Counted from the stretch's first letter, positions 48,201 through 59,544 are shown. The stretch: DNA of 64,000 nt from Mammaliicoccus sciuri (GCF_002901825.1 NZ_PPQD01000034.1:128545-192544), one strand, 5' to 3'. A program made the numbers and translations. The notes: generated by a model not told the origin, from the letters alone.

Positions 48201-48451
48201 TTATTATTAATCAAATAGATACATTAGAAGCATTTAAACAACATAAATTTAATACGACAAAAGAAGTCGTCGTAAGAAATGTAGAAGATTTAGCAGAGTG
48301 GATTACAAAAGACCACGATCGTTATATTAAAGTAACGTATTTTAATGATGAAGATTATAGTTCAAAAATGCTTGGCTATTTAAACTTAAATCATGGTAAT
48401 TTTGAAGAATTTATTCATAAAATAGGTTATGAGAATGTACGCCTTTTATAG
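45260..48451 (+). CDS. dnaE: DNA polymerase III alpha subunit DnaE
   Basis: The 1063-residue C-family polymerase is the DnaE enzyme of Firmicutes, which extends RNA primers before handing over to PolC. An N-terminal PHP domain, the palm motif TMPDIDIDFQDTKR with catalytic Asp residues, LLFERFLNPER, GPGRGSS, and finger motifs YRPGPMEEIPTY and IYQEQIMQIA are clear. An OB-fold lies near 950. The PHP metal ligands are degenerate (LNIHS for LHVHS; LTDLNV for LTDH), so exonuclease activity is not expected. Length and sequence are very close to the staphylococcal protein. Confidence 0.97.
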   Translation: MVSHLNIHSSYDLLNSSVRIPDVVQKAKNENYQALALTDLNVLHGALQFYDACIKEDIKPIFGLTIYLDDQLNQVECVVLAKNITGYHNLIKLSSAISIKERFSTPIEWVNAYSEGLIIIGKQINEANYYLFQAITIEEDDKYISHDSMIEMDHKKVFMKSALYLNEDDGDSLIALHAIKNNEKLTMSDFQQNLNHHFLTKEDISQINIDETYIQNTDEIAQKCHVEIEYHQDLLPKYKTPDNQSSDEYLWELLMRNKSKYPQFNEVYEKRLKYEYDIIVKMGYSDYFLIVSDLINYAKEQNVLVGPGRGSSGGSLVSFILNITTIDPIEFDLLFERFLNPERVTMPDIDIDFQDTKRDKVIQYVQEKYGDNRVAGIVTYGHLQARAVARDVGRILQFDDATLNYISKLIPHKLGITLDEAFEDDAFKQFVNQNHLHEKWFQLSKQLEGLPRHTSTHAAGIIINDQSLHQFVPTMMGDTGVLTQWTMTETEKIGLLKIDFLGLRNLSIIQQVVNQVKYQENQIVDIEKIPFDDSKVFQLLSKGETTGIFQLESQGVRSVLKRLKPDHFLDIVAVTSLYRPGPMEEIPTYIKRRRQNAEIEYLHPDLKEILKSTYGVIIYQEQIMQIASKFAGFSYGEADILRRAMSKKNRAVLENERKHFVNGSLERGYEESTAVKIFDLILKFADYGYPKAHAVAYSKIAYIMTYLKVHYPTYFYAAILSNVVGNEVKTEQMVTELKRIGVKIYPPSINHSEWFYKATKKGIYTSLGAIKSVGYQSVKVIVDERKANGTYKDMFDLVHRLPSKAKSKKMIQALIYAGALDDFGQTRATLLQSIDDVYESSESVGDSNNLLKELGLNVKKEFKEIEEMPNLMKSEYEKEYLGFYATEHPIISLFNQHQYLSIYPLRIDHNKVPMLVMIASLRKIRTKKGQNMAFVNLIDGLNEVEGVIFPDAYKQIETTDIINVPVIINGKFEKRNGKTQIIINQIDTLEAFKQHKFNTTKEVVVRNVEDLAEWITKDHDRYIKVTYFNDEDYSSKMLGYLNLNHGNFEEFIHKIGYENVRLL

Positions 48452-48482
48452 TCTTTATTAATTAAATAATTTATGATATAGT

Positions 48483-48520
48483 ATTCTTCATGGTGGTCTG
48501 ACCACTATGAAGAATTTTTT
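48483..48520 (+). terminator. Intrinsic terminator of nrnA-dnaE
   Basis: A 15-bp stem (48483-48497 with 48501-48515, one G-U pair) and a T-run. Confidence 0.9.
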
Positions 48521-48585
48521 AATTTAATTATAGAAATTTAATGTATAATAAAGGGATAGATACATACAATGAAGGGATGATTATT

Positions 48586-49815
48586 TTGTCATTAAGAGAT
48601 GATGCACTATATATGCATAAAGAAAAACAAGGTAAATTAGGCGTTTATGCCAAAGTTAAAGTTACTAATAAAGAGGAATTAAGTCTTGCTTATTCTCCAG
48701 GTGTCGCAGAACCGTGTAAAGATATACATGAAGACGTCAGAAAAGTATATGACTATACAATGAAATCAAATGCAGTAGCTGTTATTACAGATGGTACAGC
48801 TGTATTAGGTTTAGGTGATATAGGTCCTGAAGCAAGTATTCCTGTTATGGAAGGGAAAGCAGTTTTGTTCAAAAGTTTTGCTGGTGTAGATGGTGTGCCA
48901 ATTGCACTGAATACGACAGACGTTGATGAAATTGTGAATACTGTTAAATTATTAGAACCTAACTATGGTGGTGTTAACTTAGAAGATATTTCAGCACCTC
49001 GATGCTTTGAAATTGAAGAACGCCTAAAAAAAGAAACTAAAATACCTGTCTTTCATGATGATCAGCATGGTACGGCTATCGTAACTGTTGCTGGTTTGAT
49101 TAATGCATTGAAAATTACTGACAGAAAATTATCCGATATAAAAGTTGTTTTAAATGGTGCAGGTGCAGCTGGTATTGCAATTATTAAATTATTATACAGT
49201 TATGGTGTAAGAAATATGATTATGTGTGATTCTAGAGGTGCGATTTATGAAGACCGTCCATATGGTATGAATCCTACTAAAGACTTTGTTGCGAAATGGA
49301 CAAACAAAGACAAAACAGAAGGTCAATTATCAGATGTTATTAAAGATGCGGATGTATTCGTAGGTGTATCTGTTGAAGGCGCATTAACAAAAGAATTAGT
49401 TGAAACAATGGCTGAAGACCCAATTATCTTTGCTATGGCTAATCCAGTTCCTGAAATTATGCCAGATGTAGCGAAAGAAGCGGGTGCTAAAGTTATTGGT
49501 ACAGGGCGTTCTGATTTCCCTAACCAAATTAATAATGTATTAGCATTTCCTGGTATTTTTAGAGGTGCATTAGATATTCGTGCAACTCATATAAATGAAG
49601 AAATGAAACAAGCTGCAGTAGAAGCAATTGCTAATCTTGTTTCAGAGGATGAATTAAATGCTGATTATGTCATTCCTGGACCTTTCGATCCAAGAGTTGC
49701 ACCATATGTAGCGAAAGCTGTAGCAAAAGCTGGTATGGAATCAGGTGTAGCACGTATTGAAGTTGATGTTGATGAAATAGAACGTAGAACATATGAATTA
49801 GCAGACTTGTCATAA
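48586..49815 (+). CDS. Malic enzyme (NAD(P)-dependent malate dehydrogenase, decarboxylating)
   Basis: The 409-residue enzyme converts malate to pyruvate and CO2. Motifs: YSPGVAEPCKDIHE, VTDGTAVLGLGDIGP, FHDDQHGTAIVT and the Rossmann VVLNGAGAAGIAI. It lacks the C-terminal phosphotransacetylase domain found in longer bacterial forms. The start is TTG 48586, preceded by GAAGGGA with 9-bp spacing; the ATG at 48541 lies too close to the preceding terminator and has no ribosome-binding site. With accDA downstream it may supply NADPH and pyruvate for lipid synthesis, an inference from neighbours. Confidence 0.93.
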   Translation: MSLRDDALYMHKEKQGKLGVYAKVKVTNKEELSLAYSPGVAEPCKDIHEDVRKVYDYTMKSNAVAVITDGTAVLGLGDIGPEASIPVMEGKAVLFKSFAGVDGVPIALNTTDVDEIVNTVKLLEPNYGGVNLEDISAPRCFEIEERLKKETKIPVFHDDQHGTAIVTVAGLINALKITDRKLSDIKVVLNGAGAAGIAIIKLLYSYGVRNMIMCDSRGAIYEDRPYGMNPTKDFVAKWTNKDKTEGQLSDVIKDADVFVGVSVEGALTKELVETMAEDPIIFAMANPVPEIMPDVAKEAGAKVIGTGRSDFPNQINNVLAFPGIFRGALDIRATHINEEMKQAAVEAIANLVSEDELNADYVIPGPFDPRVAPYVAKAVAKAGMESGVARIEVDVDEIERRTYELADLS

Positions 49816-49834
49816 TTTTGGAAGGAGACTCACG

Positions 49835-50290
49835 TTGGATAAAGAAAAGCAAAAAGGATTAATCAAGATTGTCGAACAAATTCAGTCAATTATTGTTGAA
49901 AAAAATATTCAAGTGGGTGAAAAACTGCCTTCCGAAAGATTTTTAAGTGAAACGTTAAATGTTGGACGTTCAAGTATCAGAGAAGCCCTAAGAGCATTAG
50001 AACTTTTAGGAGTGATACATACTAGAAGAGGTGAAGGTACATTCTTAAGTGATATGTACCAACACCAACTTTTTGATTTAATCGGAAGGTTCTTAATTCA
50101 TAACGAATCACAATTAGATGAAATTAATGAATTAAAATGGATGATTGAAAATTTCTGTGAAGAACACAATAACATTGAAACAAATTCAAAAGAAGAACTT
50201 GTTTCAAATAATAATAATCAAATTATGTATATGATTTGGAAGCTACTCTCTCAATATAGTGATAGATTTGAAAGAGACAATTGTAAATAA
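49835..50290 (+). CDS. Short GntR-family (FadR-like) transcriptional regulator
   Basis: The 151-residue protein has a clear winged GntR HTH (residues about 8-75: LPSERFLSETLNVGRSSIREALRALELLGV and RRGEGTFLS). The C-terminal region is only about 75 residues and lacks a full FCD ligand domain, which usually makes the protein about 230 long. The start is TTG 49835 after AAGGAGA. It lies between malic enzyme (19 bp upstream) and accD (18 bp downstream), so it probably regulates this fatty-acid/malate cluster. Whether the short form is a complete regulator in this lineage or a decayed one cannot be decided from the window; the order is as in staphylococci. Confidence 0.85.
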   Translation: MDKEKQKGLIKIVEQIQSIIVEKNIQVGEKLPSERFLSETLNVGRSSIREALRALELLGVIHTRRGEGTFLSDMYQHQLFDLIGRFLIHNESQLDEINELKWMIENFCEEHNNIETNSKEELVSNNNNQIMYMIWKLLSQYSDRFERDNCK

Positions 50291-50308
50291 AATCAGGGGG
50301 ATAGTGAC

Positions 50309-51178
50309 ATGTTTAAAGACTTGTTCAATCGTAGCCAGAAAAAGAAAAAATATGTAACTGTTCAAAACAGTAAAGATAATGACGTGCCTGAAGGTATCAT
50401 GACAAAATGCCCTAAATGTAAAAAAATCATGTATACGAAAGAGCTCGTACAAAACTTAAATGTCTGTTTTAACTGTGATCATCATATTGCATTAACTGCT
50501 CACGATAGAATTAGAGCTGTGAGTGATGAAGATGCATTTAAAGAGTTTGATGTCGGTATGACTGCTTCAAACCCATTAGAATTTCCTGGATATGAAGAAA
50601 AATTAGAAAAAGATAGAAAAAGCACTGGTTTAAATGATGCAGTCGTTACAGGTGTAACGTCAATTGACGGTATTCCTTATGGTATCTGTGTTATGGATTC
50701 AAGATTTAGAATGGGAAGTATGGGTGCAGTAGTTGGAGAGAAAATTTGTAGAATTGTAGATTATTGTGCAGATCATAATTTACCATTTGTATTGTTCACA
50801 GCGAGTGGTGGTGCAAGAATGCAAGAAGGAATCATCTCACTAATGCAAATGGCAAAGACAAGTGTATCCATTAAACGTCATAGTGATAAAGGCTTACTAT
50901 TCATTTCATATATGACACACCCTACAACTGGCGGCGTTTCAGCGAGCTTTGCTTCTGTAGGTGATTTAAACTTTGCAGAACCGAAAGCTTTGATTGGATT
51001 TGCTGGTAGAAGAATCATTGAACAAACGATTAGTGAAAAACTACCTGACGATTTCCAAACGGCGGAATTTTTATTAGAACATGGCCAATTAGATAAAGTT
51101 GTACATCGAAAAGATATGTATAAAACTTTAAGTACTGTGCTCAAGATGCATCATAACGAGGTGAAAGACAATGCTTGA
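50309..51178 (+). CDS. accD: Acetyl-CoA carboxylase carboxyltransferase subunit beta
   Basis: The 289-residue subunit has the N-terminal Cys4 zinc motif ([12 protein letters not shown] and CFNCDHH) and a crotonase-like fold with [11 protein letters not shown] and [13 protein letters not shown]. With AccA it forms the carboxyltransferase that makes malonyl-CoA for fatty-acid synthesis. GGGGGAT precedes ATG 50309. Its stop overlaps the accA start by 8 bp, which supports equal subunit production. In E. coli the zinc domain also binds accDA mRNA for feedback, not shown here. Confidence 0.96.
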   Translation: MFKDLFNRSQKKKKYVTVQNSKDNDVPEGIMTKCPKCKKIMYTKELVQNLNVCFNCDHHIALTAHDRIRAVSDEDAFKEFDVGMTASNPLEFPGYEEKLEKDRKSTGLNDAVVTGVTSIDGIPYGICVMDSRFRMGSMGAVVGEKICRIVDYCADHNLPFVLFTASGGARMQEGIISLMQMAKTSVSIKRHSDKGLLFISYMTHPTTGGVSASFASVGDLNFAEPKALIGFAGRRIIEQTISEKLPDDFQTAEFLLEHGQLDKVVHRKDMYKTLSTVLKMHHNEVKDNA

Positions 51179-52115
51179 ATTTGAAAAACCTTTAGTAGAA
51201 ATTAAAGAAAAAATAGCATCTCTACAATCTTATCAAGAAAAACATGGTGTAGACTTAACAGATGAAATAGAAATGTTGGAAGCCACTTTAACAAAAGAAA
51301 CTGAACACATTTATAATAATTTAAAGCCTTGGGATAGAGTACAAGTTGCGAGATTACAAGAAAGACCTACAACTTTAGATTATATCCCTTACATATTTGA
51401 TGATTTTATCGAACTTCACGGTGATCGAACTTTCCGTGATGACCCAGCTTTAATAGGTGGATTGGCTTACTTTAATGGGTTACCAGTGACAGTTATAGGG
51501 CACCAAAGAGGTAAAGACACTAAAGATAATATTTTTAGAAACTTTGGGATGGCACATCCAGAGGGATATCGTAAAGCATTGCGTTTAATGAAGCAGGCTG
51601 AGAAGTTTAATAGACCGATTATTACGTTCATTGATACGAAAGGTGCATATCCTGGTAAAGCCGCAGAAGAACGTGGACAGAGTGAATCTATTGCTAAAAA
51701 CCTAGTCGAAATGGCATCTTTAACAGTACCTGTTATTTCTATTGTCATCGGTGAAGGCGGAAGCGGTGGTGCGCTTGGATTAGGTGTAACCAATCGTCTA
51801 CTTATGTTAGAAAATAGTACTTATTCTGTTATATCTCCGGAAGGTGCAGCAGCATTATTATGGAAAGATTCTGGGCTTGCTCAAATGGCAGCCGAAACAA
51901 TGAAAATTACAGCACCTGACTTATTTGATTTAGATGTTGTAGATGAAGTTGTTAAAGAACCATTTGGTGGCGCTCATAAACATCTAGAATCACAAGCTTC
52001 ACTTATAAAGACATCAATTGAAAAACATCTTTCAGACTTAAGAACATTAAATGCAGAAAGTTTAGTTGAAGATCGTTTTAAAAAGTATCGTAATATAGGA
52101 AGTTATATCGATTAA
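51171..52115 (+). CDS. accA: Acetyl-CoA carboxylase carboxyltransferase subunit alpha
   Basis: The 314-residue partner of AccD has the helical N-terminal region [25 protein letters not shown], the conserved [11 protein letters not shown] and the oxyanion motifs TKGAYPG and [12 protein letters not shown]. The start at 51171 is inside accD, preceded by GAGGTG. The carboxyltransferase transfers carboxyl from biotin-carboxyl carrier protein to acetyl-CoA. A terminator follows and separates the lipid unit from pfkA. Confidence 0.96.
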   Translation: MLEFEKPLVEIKEKIASLQSYQEKHGVDLTDEIEMLEATLTKETEHIYNNLKPWDRVQVARLQERPTTLDYIPYIFDDFIELHGDRTFRDDPALIGGLAYFNGLPVTVIGHQRGKDTKDNIFRNFGMAHPEGYRKALRLMKQAEKFNRPIITFIDTKGAYPGKAAEERGQSESIAKNLVEMASLTVPVISIVIGEGGSGGALGLGVTNRLLMLENSTYSVISPEGAAALLWKDSGLAQMAAETMKITAPDLFDLDVVDEVVKEPFGGAHKHLESQASLIKTSIEKHLSDLRTLNAESLVEDRFKKYRNIGSYID

Positions 52116-52205
52116 GATATAATAATTGAAAAGAAAATGATTTATACGGATATCATTTCTTTTTATAAATTTATGTATATGTGCATAATTGAATTAAAAT
52201 TAAGC

Positions 52206-52249
52206 GATTCCAACTTTTGAAAAATTACAAAAGTTGGAATCTTTTTTTT
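52206..52249 (+). terminator. Intrinsic terminator of the ME-GntR-accDA unit
   Basis: A 14-bp perfect stem (52206-52219 with 52228-52241) and an 8-base T-run. Confidence 0.92.
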
Positions 52250-52319
52250 AAGAAGACGTTTACATATTTAAATAACAGTAGTTTTAATGGAATCAAGCCA
52301 ATATTTGTGTTATTTTTAA

Positions 52320-53321
<1,002 letters not shown>

Positions 53322-53351
53322 AAAAAGAAAAACTACGGAGGTCATTTTAAT

Positions 53352-55112
53352 ATGAGAAAGACAAAAATTGTATGTACGATAGGTCCAGCATCAGAATCAG
53401 AAGAAATGTTAGAAAAATTAATGCTTGCAGGCATGAACGTTGCTAGATTAAACTTTTCACATGGAAGTCATGAAGAACATAAAGGTCGTATAGATACAAT
53501 TAGAAAAGTAAGTTCTAAATTAAATAAAAATATTGGTATCTTATTAGATACTAAAGGTCCTGAAATTAGAACACATAACATGAAAGATGGTTTAATTGAG
53601 CTTACTAAAGGTAGTGAAGTAACAGTTAAAACAACTGAAGTAGAAGGTACTAAAGAAGCGTTCTCAGTTACTTACGAAAAATTAGCTGAAGATGTAGAAG
53701 TCGGATCAACAATTTTACTTGATGATGGTTTAATTGAACTTACAGTTAAATCAGTAGATATCGCTAAAGGTGAAGTTCACTGTGACGTCCAAAACACTGG
53801 CGAATTAAAAAATAAAAAAGGTGTTAACTTACCGGGTGTTAAAGTAAACCTTCCTGGTATTACTGATAAAGACGCTAGTGATATCCGCTTCGGTATCGAA
53901 GAAGGTGTAGACTTTATTGCAGCTAGTTTCGTAAGACGTCCATCAGATGTATTAGATATCCGTGCAATTTTAGAAGAAAAAGAAAATAACGTTATTAAAA
54001 TTATTCCTAAAATTGAAAATGAAGAAGGTATTGAAAATATCGATGAAATTCTTCAAGTTTCAGATGGTTTAATGGTTGCACGTGGTGATATGGGTGTTGA
54101 AATTTTACCAGAAGCAGTTCCAATGGTACAAAAACAATTAATCCAAAAATGTAATAAATTAGGTAAACCAGTTATTACAGCAACACAAATGTTAGATTCA
54201 ATGCAAAGAAACCCACGTTGTACAAGAGCAGAAGCAAGTGACGTAGCGAACGCAATTTACGATGGTACAGATGCAGTGATGTTATCTGGTGAAACTGCAG
54301 CAGGATTATATCCAGAAGAAGCAGTACGTACAATGCAAAATATCGCAGTAGCTGCCGAAGATGCTCAAGATTACAAAAAATTATTATCTGATCGTTCAAA
54401 AATGATCGATACGAATTTAGTTAATGCAATCGGTGTATCAGTTGCACATACAGCTTTAAACTTAAACGTAGAATCAATCGTTGCAGCAACTGAAAGTGGT
54501 GCTACAGCTCAAACAATCTCTAAATATAGACCACATTCACACATTATTGCAGTTACACCTAATGAAACAACTGCACGTCATATGACATTAGTATGGGGCG
54601 TATTACCAGTTGTGAAAAAAGGTAAACAAACAACTGATGAATTATTAAATAATGCTGTTTCAACAGCTGTTAACACAGGTTTAGTTGATAATGGTGATTT
54701 AATCATTATTACTGCAGGTGTACCAACAGGTGAAACAGGTACAACTAACTTAATGAAGATTCATTTAGTAGGTGATGAATTGGCTAAAGGTCAAGGAATC
54801 GGTCATCATTCAACAGTAGGTAAAGCTGTAGTGGCAAATACTGCTGACGACTTAAAAGGTAAAGATTTAAGTGAATCAATCGTTGTTACACAATCAACAG
54901 ATGCTGATATGGTTCCATATTTAGAAAATGCTAAAGGAATTGTAACAGAAGAAGGCGGATTAACTTCACACGCAGCAGTTGTAGGTCTTAACTTAGGCGT
55001 TGCAACAATCGTTGGTGTTGAAGGCGCTCGCGAAAAAATAGCAGATGGTACATTAATCACATTAGATCCAAAACAACACAAAGTGTTCGAAGGATATGCT
55101 AACGTATTATAA
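53352..55112 (+). CDS. pyk: Pyruvate kinase with C-terminal PEP-utilising-like domain
   Basis: The 586-residue enzyme makes pyruvate and ATP from phosphoenolpyruvate. Core motifs: [40 protein letters not shown] and [10 protein letters not shown], then TATQMLDSM. Residues about 475-586 form the extra domain of Bacillus-type enzymes, homologous to the mobile phosphohistidine domain of PEP synthase and enzyme I, with [15 protein letters not shown]. Its role in pyruvate kinase is structural or unknown. ACGGAGG precedes ATG 53352. A terminator follows. Confidence 0.97.
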   Translation: MRKTKIVCTIGPASESEEMLEKLMLAGMNVARLNFSHGSHEEHKGRIDTIRKVSSKLNKNIGILLDTKGPEIRTHNMKDGLIELTKGSEVTVKTTEVEGTKEAFSVTYEKLAEDVEVGSTILLDDGLIELTVKSVDIAKGEVHCDVQNTGELKNKKGVNLPGVKVNLPGITDKDASDIRFGIEEGVDFIAASFVRRPSDVLDIRAILEEKENNVIKIIPKIENEEGIENIDEILQVSDGLMVARGDMGVEILPEAVPMVQKQLIQKCNKLGKPVITATQMLDSMQRNPRCTRAEASDVANAIYDGTDAVMLSGETAAGLYPEEAVRTMQNIAVAAEDAQDYKKLLSDRSKMIDTNLVNAIGVSVAHTALNLNVESIVAATESGATAQTISKYRPHSHIIAVTPNETTARHMTLVWGVLPVVKKGKQTTDELLNNAVSTAVNTGLVDNGDLIIITAGVPTGETGTTNLMKIHLVGDELAKGQGIGHHSTVGKAVVANTADDLKGKDLSESIVVTQSTDADMVPYLENAKGIVTEEGGLTSHAAVVGLNLGVATIVGVEGAREKIADGTLITLDPKQHKVFEGYANVL

Positions 55113-55119
55113 TAAATAA

Positions 55120-55157
55120 AAAAGAGACTGGGATATGATTTCCTAGTCTCTTTTTTT
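55120..55157 (+). terminator. Intrinsic terminator of pfkA-pyk
   Basis: An imperfect 11-bp stem (AGAGACTGGGA with TCCTAGTCTCT, one mismatch) and a T-run. Confidence 0.85.
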
Positions 55158-55253
55158 ATTTATGAATGCGCATATACTGTTATAAGCAGTTTAGTCCAAA
55201 GGTGCAAATACTGGGGTCGTTATAATATATAAATAAGTAAACTAAAAAGGGTC

Positions 55254-55301
55254 AAAAAAACATCTCATTTACTGATTTATTTAGTAAATGAGATGTTTTT
55301 A
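55254..55301. terminator. Terminator of the amino-acid permease gene, probably bidirectional
   Basis: An 18-bp perfect stem (55256-55273 with 55283-55300) with A- and T-runs in the arms. It is the second terminator in this convergent gap. Confidence 0.9.
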
Positions 55302-55307
55302 TTTACT

Positions 55308-56663
55308 TTATTTAAATACTTTACGTTTTTGATTAAAGTACATGATTGTCAAAATGATAAACCAAATTGGTGTAATTAATATAGCGATTAATGTGACTTT
55401 ATTTGTCATTAATAACACGAATACGAAAATAAAGAATATTAATGTAATCCATGCTACCGGAACACCACCAGGTAATTTGAAATTAGATGCTTTGTTTAAT
55501 TCTGGTGATATTTTACGATATCTAATATAAGCAACAACAATTAATGACCATACTACTAAGAAAAGTACGGTTGATACAGATGTTACATATTTAAATACTT
55601 CACCAGCATCTTTAATCACGTAGTTTAAAAGTACTGAAATCATTAATAAGAAACAACTAAATAGTGTTGCTTTATAAGGGACACCAGTTTTGTTTGTTTG
55701 ACCGAAACTTTTGTTTGCTTGTCCATTTTGTGATAAACCATAAAGCATTCTACTATTTGAGAAAATACCACTATTACAAGATGATGCTGCAGCTGTTAAA
55801 ACAACAAAGTTGATAATTGCTGCTGCGATTGGAATACCAATCAGTCCAAATAATTTTACGAATGGACTTTCGGCAGGGTCGATTTTGTCCCAAGGTGTAA
55901 TAGACATGATGATAATAAGTGAACCTACATAGAAAAGCATAATTCTAATTGGTACACTGTTAATCGCTCTTGGTATTGTCTTATGTGGATCTTTCGTTTC
56001 ACCAGCAGTAACACCGATTAATTCAATACCTACAAATGAGAAAGCTGCCATTTGGAATGATAAGAAGAAACCATTCATACCATTTGGGAAAATACCATCA
56101 TGGTCCCAAATATGTGTTAATGAAGCTGTACCGTATGGTGTTTCATATGCCATTACGATCATGATAATACCGACAACGATTAATGCTACAATCGTTGTAA
56201 TTTTAATAATAGAGAACCAGAACTCTAATTCACCAAATAGTTTAGCAGTCATTAAATTCATTGTCATTAATATGAGTATTGTAAATAATGCTGTAATCCA
56301 TGTTGGTATGTCAGGAAACCAAAAACTTATGTATTTTGCTACTGCAGTTACTTCAGCCATACCAGTGACAATCCAACAGAACCAGTAAGTCCATCCTGTT
56401 ATATATCCTGCGAATGGTCCGATATATGTATGCGTGACATCTGCAAAAGAATGAAAATCTGTGTTTGAGAGTAATATTTCCCCTAGAGCTCTCATAAACA
56501 GAAATAAAATTAAACCAATAATAATATAGGTCAGCAGTATTGAAGGGCCTGCTGAACTAATTGTTTCGCCAGCACCTAAGAATAAGCCTGTACCTATAGC
56601 ACCACCTATCGCAATAAGTTGTACATGCCTATTGCTTAATTCCCTTTGTAAATTGTTAGCCAT
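55308..56663 (-). CDS. APC-family amino-acid permease (CycA/AapA-like)
   Basis: The 451-residue protein has about twelve membrane helices and the APC signature LSNRHVQLIAIGGAIGTGLFLGAG at its N-terminus, followed by FMRALGEILLSN and SFVGIELIGVTAGE. The sequence most resembles the D-serine/D-alanine/glycine transporter group, but substrate prediction within this family is unreliable. The minus-strand start ATG 56663 lies after AAGAGGG. It is convergent with pyk and divergent from citZ. Confidence 0.88.
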   Translation of the reverse strand: MANNLQRELSNRHVQLIAIGGAIGTGLFLGAGETISSAGPSILLTYIIIGLILFLFMRALGEILLSNTDFHSFADVTHTYIGPFAGYITGWTYWFCWIVTGMAEVTAVAKYISFWFPDIPTWITALFTILILMTMNLMTAKLFGELEFWFSIIKITTIVALIVVGIIMIVMAYETPYGTASLTHIWDHDGIFPNGMNGFFLSFQMAAFSFVGIELIGVTAGETKDPHKTIPRAINSVPIRIMLFYVGSLIIIMSITPWDKIDPAESPFVKLFGLIGIPIAAAIINFVVLTAAASSCNSGIFSNSRMLYGLSQNGQANKSFGQTNKTGVPYKATLFSCFLLMISVLLNYVIKDAGEVFKYVTSVSTVLFLVVWSLIVVAYIRYRKISPELNKASNFKLPGGVPVAWITLIFFIFVFVLLMTNKVTLIAILITPIWFIILTIMYFNQKRKVFK

Positions 56664-57093
56664 ATAAACTTTATCCCTCTTTCATAAACAAACTTTTATG
56701 TTATTATTATGCGCTTACTGTAAGAAAATAGCAATTAAAAAATGAATGTCTAACAGCTGTTTGATACCTGTTATCATGATTTATTATTTTTATCATATAT
56801 AATAATAATAAAAATGAATGGATGAACGATGAAATGACCTATTCTGATTAAAATGATAGGGTATTACTAACTCGTAAATCCTTATGTGTTCACGTTTTTG
56901 AGATATATTTTATTTACTATAGCAATATTATAAAAAATATAAAATTACAACTGTTTATTTTTATTCATCTAAAATTACTAAAGAATTTAAAGTTTAAAAG
57001 TCCTTCGCATTCACAAATCGTAAGAAATTATATATAATGATAGATGAAAGCCATTACATATATGGGCAATTATTTAGTAAGGGGGATATTATT
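56664..57093. other. 430-bp intergenic region between divergent permease and citZ genes
   Basis: No ORF with a ribosome-binding site, RNA gene or repeat is apparent. The right end holds the citZ promoter and a short leader. The remainder is AT-rich and should hold the permease promoter and operators. I see no cre match, and no inverted repeat long enough to report. Confidence 0.6.
57010..57038 (+). promoter_or_regulatory. Predicted citZ promoter
   Basis: TTCACA (57010-57015), a 17-bp spacer and TATAAT (57033-57038) lie 55 bp before the citZ start. Confidence 0.55.
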
Positions 57094-58212
57094 ATGGCAC
57101 AAGTAGCAAAAGGGTTAGAGGGCATCATTGCTTCTGAAACTCAAATTAGTTCAATCATAGATAATCAATTAACTTATGCAGGTTATGAAATAGATGATCT
57201 AACTGAAAATGCTTTATTTGAAGAAGTCATGTTTTTACTATGGAATTTAAGATTACCAAACAAAGAGGAATTAGCAGAACTAAATGAGAAACTACTAGGA
57301 TATATGACTTTAAACCCTAGAATGTATACACATTTCGAAGATTATGCGACTGATAAAGTTCATCCAATGACTGGATTACGTACTTCATTATCATATTTAG
57401 CACATTTCGATCCAGACGCTGAAAAATTTGATGAAGAAATGAACTATGAACGTGCAATTAGAATTCAAGCGAAAGTTGCATCTTTAGTAGCAGCATTCTC
57501 TCGCGTAAGACAAGGTAAAGAAGTTGTAAAACCTAAAAAAGATTTAACATATGCAGCAAACTTCCTATATATGTTAAGAGGTGAAGTTCCAACTGATGTT
57601 GAGGTAGAAGGTTTTAACAAAGCGTTAATTTTACACGCTGACCATGAATTTAATGCTTCAACATTTACAGCACGTGTAACAGTTTCGACTTTATCTGATA
57701 TGTATTCAGGTGTGACAGCAGCAGCTGGCGCATTGAAAGGTCCATTACATGGTGGTGCTAACGAACAAGTTATGAAAATGTTAACTGAAATTGGTACTGT
57801 CGACAAAACAGATGATTACATTAAAGATAAAATCGCAAACAAAGAAAAAATTATGGGCTTCGGACACAGAGTATATAAAAATGGTGATCCGAGAGCGAAG
57901 TACTTAAAAGAAATGAGTCGTCGTATTACAGACGAAACAGGTCAAAAAGAACTGTTTGAAATTTCTTTAAGAATTGCTGAAATTATGAAAGAAGAAAAAG
58001 GATTATTACCTAACGTTGACTTCTACAGTGCAACTGTATATCACAGCATGGGTATTGATCACGATTTATTCACACCAATTTTCGCAATTAGCCGTATGTC
58101 AGGTTGGACAGCTCATATTCTTGAACAATACAGAACAAATAGAATTATGAGACCAAGAGCTGAATATACTGGTGAACGTGATCGTAAATATGAACCAATT
58201 GAAAACCGTTAA
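57094..58212 (+). CDS. citZ: Citrate synthase
   Basis: The 372-residue type of citrate synthase condenses acetyl-CoA and oxaloacetate. Active-site segments are GPLHGGANEQV (His), GFGHRVYKNGDPRAK (His) and FYSATVYHSMGI (Asp equivalent region). ATG 57094 after AAGGGGG gives the family length; the frame from 57037 has no ribosome-binding site at its start and would overlap the promoter. icd follows in 48 bp, so the genes form the citZ-icd unit known from Bacillus and staphylococci. Confidence 0.97.
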   Translation: MAQVAKGLEGIIASETQISSIIDNQLTYAGYEIDDLTENALFEEVMFLLWNLRLPNKEELAELNEKLLGYMTLNPRMYTHFEDYATDKVHPMTGLRTSLSYLAHFDPDAEKFDEEMNYERAIRIQAKVASLVAAFSRVRQGKEVVKPKKDLTYAANFLYMLRGEVPTDVEVEGFNKALILHADHEFNASTFTARVTVSTLSDMYSGVTAAAGALKGPLHGGANEQVMKMLTEIGTVDKTDDYIKDKIANKEKIMGFGHRVYKNGDPRAKYLKEMSRRITDETGQKELFEISLRIAEIMKEEKGLLPNVDFYSATVYHSMGIDHDLFTPIFAISRMSGWTAHILEQYRTNRIMRPRAEYTGERDRKYEPIENR

Positions 58213-58260
58213 TTTAATTAATATAATATAACTAACAAATTTAGATGGAGGAATCATATA

Positions 58261-59529
58261 ATGACAGCAGAAAAAATTACAACAAATCAAGGCGTTTTAA
58301 ATGTTCCAAATAATCCAATCATCCCATTTATTATCGGTGATGGAATCGGACCAGATATCTGGAATGCAGCAAGTAGAGTATTAGATGCAGCTGTAGAAAA
58401 AGCATACAATGGCGAAAAACAAATCGAATGGAAAGAAGTATTAGCAGGTCAAAAAGCATTCGATGAAACTGGTGAATGGTTACCAAATGAAACTTTAGAA
58501 ACGATTAAAGAATATTTAATAGCAATTAAAGGTCCATTAACTACACCAATTGGTGGCGGTATTCGTTCATTAAACGTTGCTTTACGTCAAGAGTTAGATT
58601 TATTCACTTGTCTACGTCCAGTACGTTGGTTTAAAGGTGTTCCTTCACCAGTTAAACGTCCTGAAGATACAGATATGGTTATTTTCCGTGAAAATACTGA
58701 AGATATTTATGCTGGTATTGAATTCCAAGAAGGTTCAGATGAAGCTAAAAAAGTTATAGACTTCTTACAAAATGAAATGGGTGCTAAAAATATCAGATTC
58801 CCTGAAACTTCAGGTATCGGTATTAAACCAGTTTCTAAAGAAGGTACTGAAAGATTAGTAAGAGCAGCAATTAACTATGCGTTCGATAATAATCGTAGAA
58901 ATGTTACGTTAGTTCATAAAGGTAACATCATGAAATTCACTGAAGGTGCATTCAAAAAATGGGGTTACGATTTAGCTGAACGTGAATTCGGAGATCGCGT
59001 ATTCACTTGGCAACAATATGATAAAATTGTTGAAGAGGAAGGTAAAGATGCTGCTAATAAAGCACAATCAGATGCAGAGGCTGAAGGTAAATTAATTATT
59101 AAAGACTCTATCGCTGATATCTTCTTACAACAAATTTTAACACGTCCTGCTGAATTTGATGTAGTAGCTACAATGAACTTAAACGGTGACTATATTTCAG
59201 ATGCATTAGCAGCTCAAGTTGGTGGTATTGGTATTGCACCTGGTGCAAACATTAACTACGAAACAGGACATGCAATTTTCGAAGCGACACACGGTACAGC
59301 TCCTAAATATGCTGGTTTAGATAAAGTTAACCCTTCATCAGTATTATTAAGTGGTGTATTAATGTTAGAACACTTGGGTTGGCAAGAAGCTGCTGACAAA
59401 GTAACACAATCTGTTGAAGCTACAATTGCTTCTAAAGTAGTAACATATGACTTTGCTCGTTTAATGGATGGCGCAACTGAAGTTAAATCTTCAGAATTCG
59501 CTGATGAATTAATTAAAAATTTACCATAA
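58261..59529 (+). CDS. icd: Isocitrate dehydrogenase (NADP)
   Basis: The 422-residue enzyme oxidises isocitrate to 2-oxoglutarate. Visible are [27 protein letters not shown] with the conserved Ser near the substrate phosphate site, [18 protein letters not shown] and the NADP-type [16 protein letters not shown] segment. Length equals the Bacillus and staphylococcal enzyme (also called citC). GGAGGA precedes ATG 58261. A terminator-like hairpin follows before mdh. Confidence 0.97.
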   Translation: MTAEKITTNQGVLNVPNNPIIPFIIGDGIGPDIWNAASRVLDAAVEKAYNGEKQIEWKEVLAGQKAFDETGEWLPNETLETIKEYLIAIKGPLTTPIGGGIRSLNVALRQELDLFTCLRPVRWFKGVPSPVKRPEDTDMVIFRENTEDIYAGIEFQEGSDEAKKVIDFLQNEMGAKNIRFPETSGIGIKPVSKEGTERLVRAAINYAFDNNRRNVTLVHKGNIMKFTEGAFKKWGYDLAEREFGDRVFTWQQYDKIVEEEGKDAANKAQSDAEAEGKLIIKDSIADIFLQQILTRPAEFDVVATMNLNGDYISDALAAQVGGIGIAPGANINYETGHAIFEATHGTAPKYAGLDKVNPSSVLLSGVLMLEHLGWQEAADKVTQSVEATIASKVVTYDFARLMDGATEVKSSEFADELIKNLP

Positions 59530-59544
59530 TAGGATGTTATTTGA

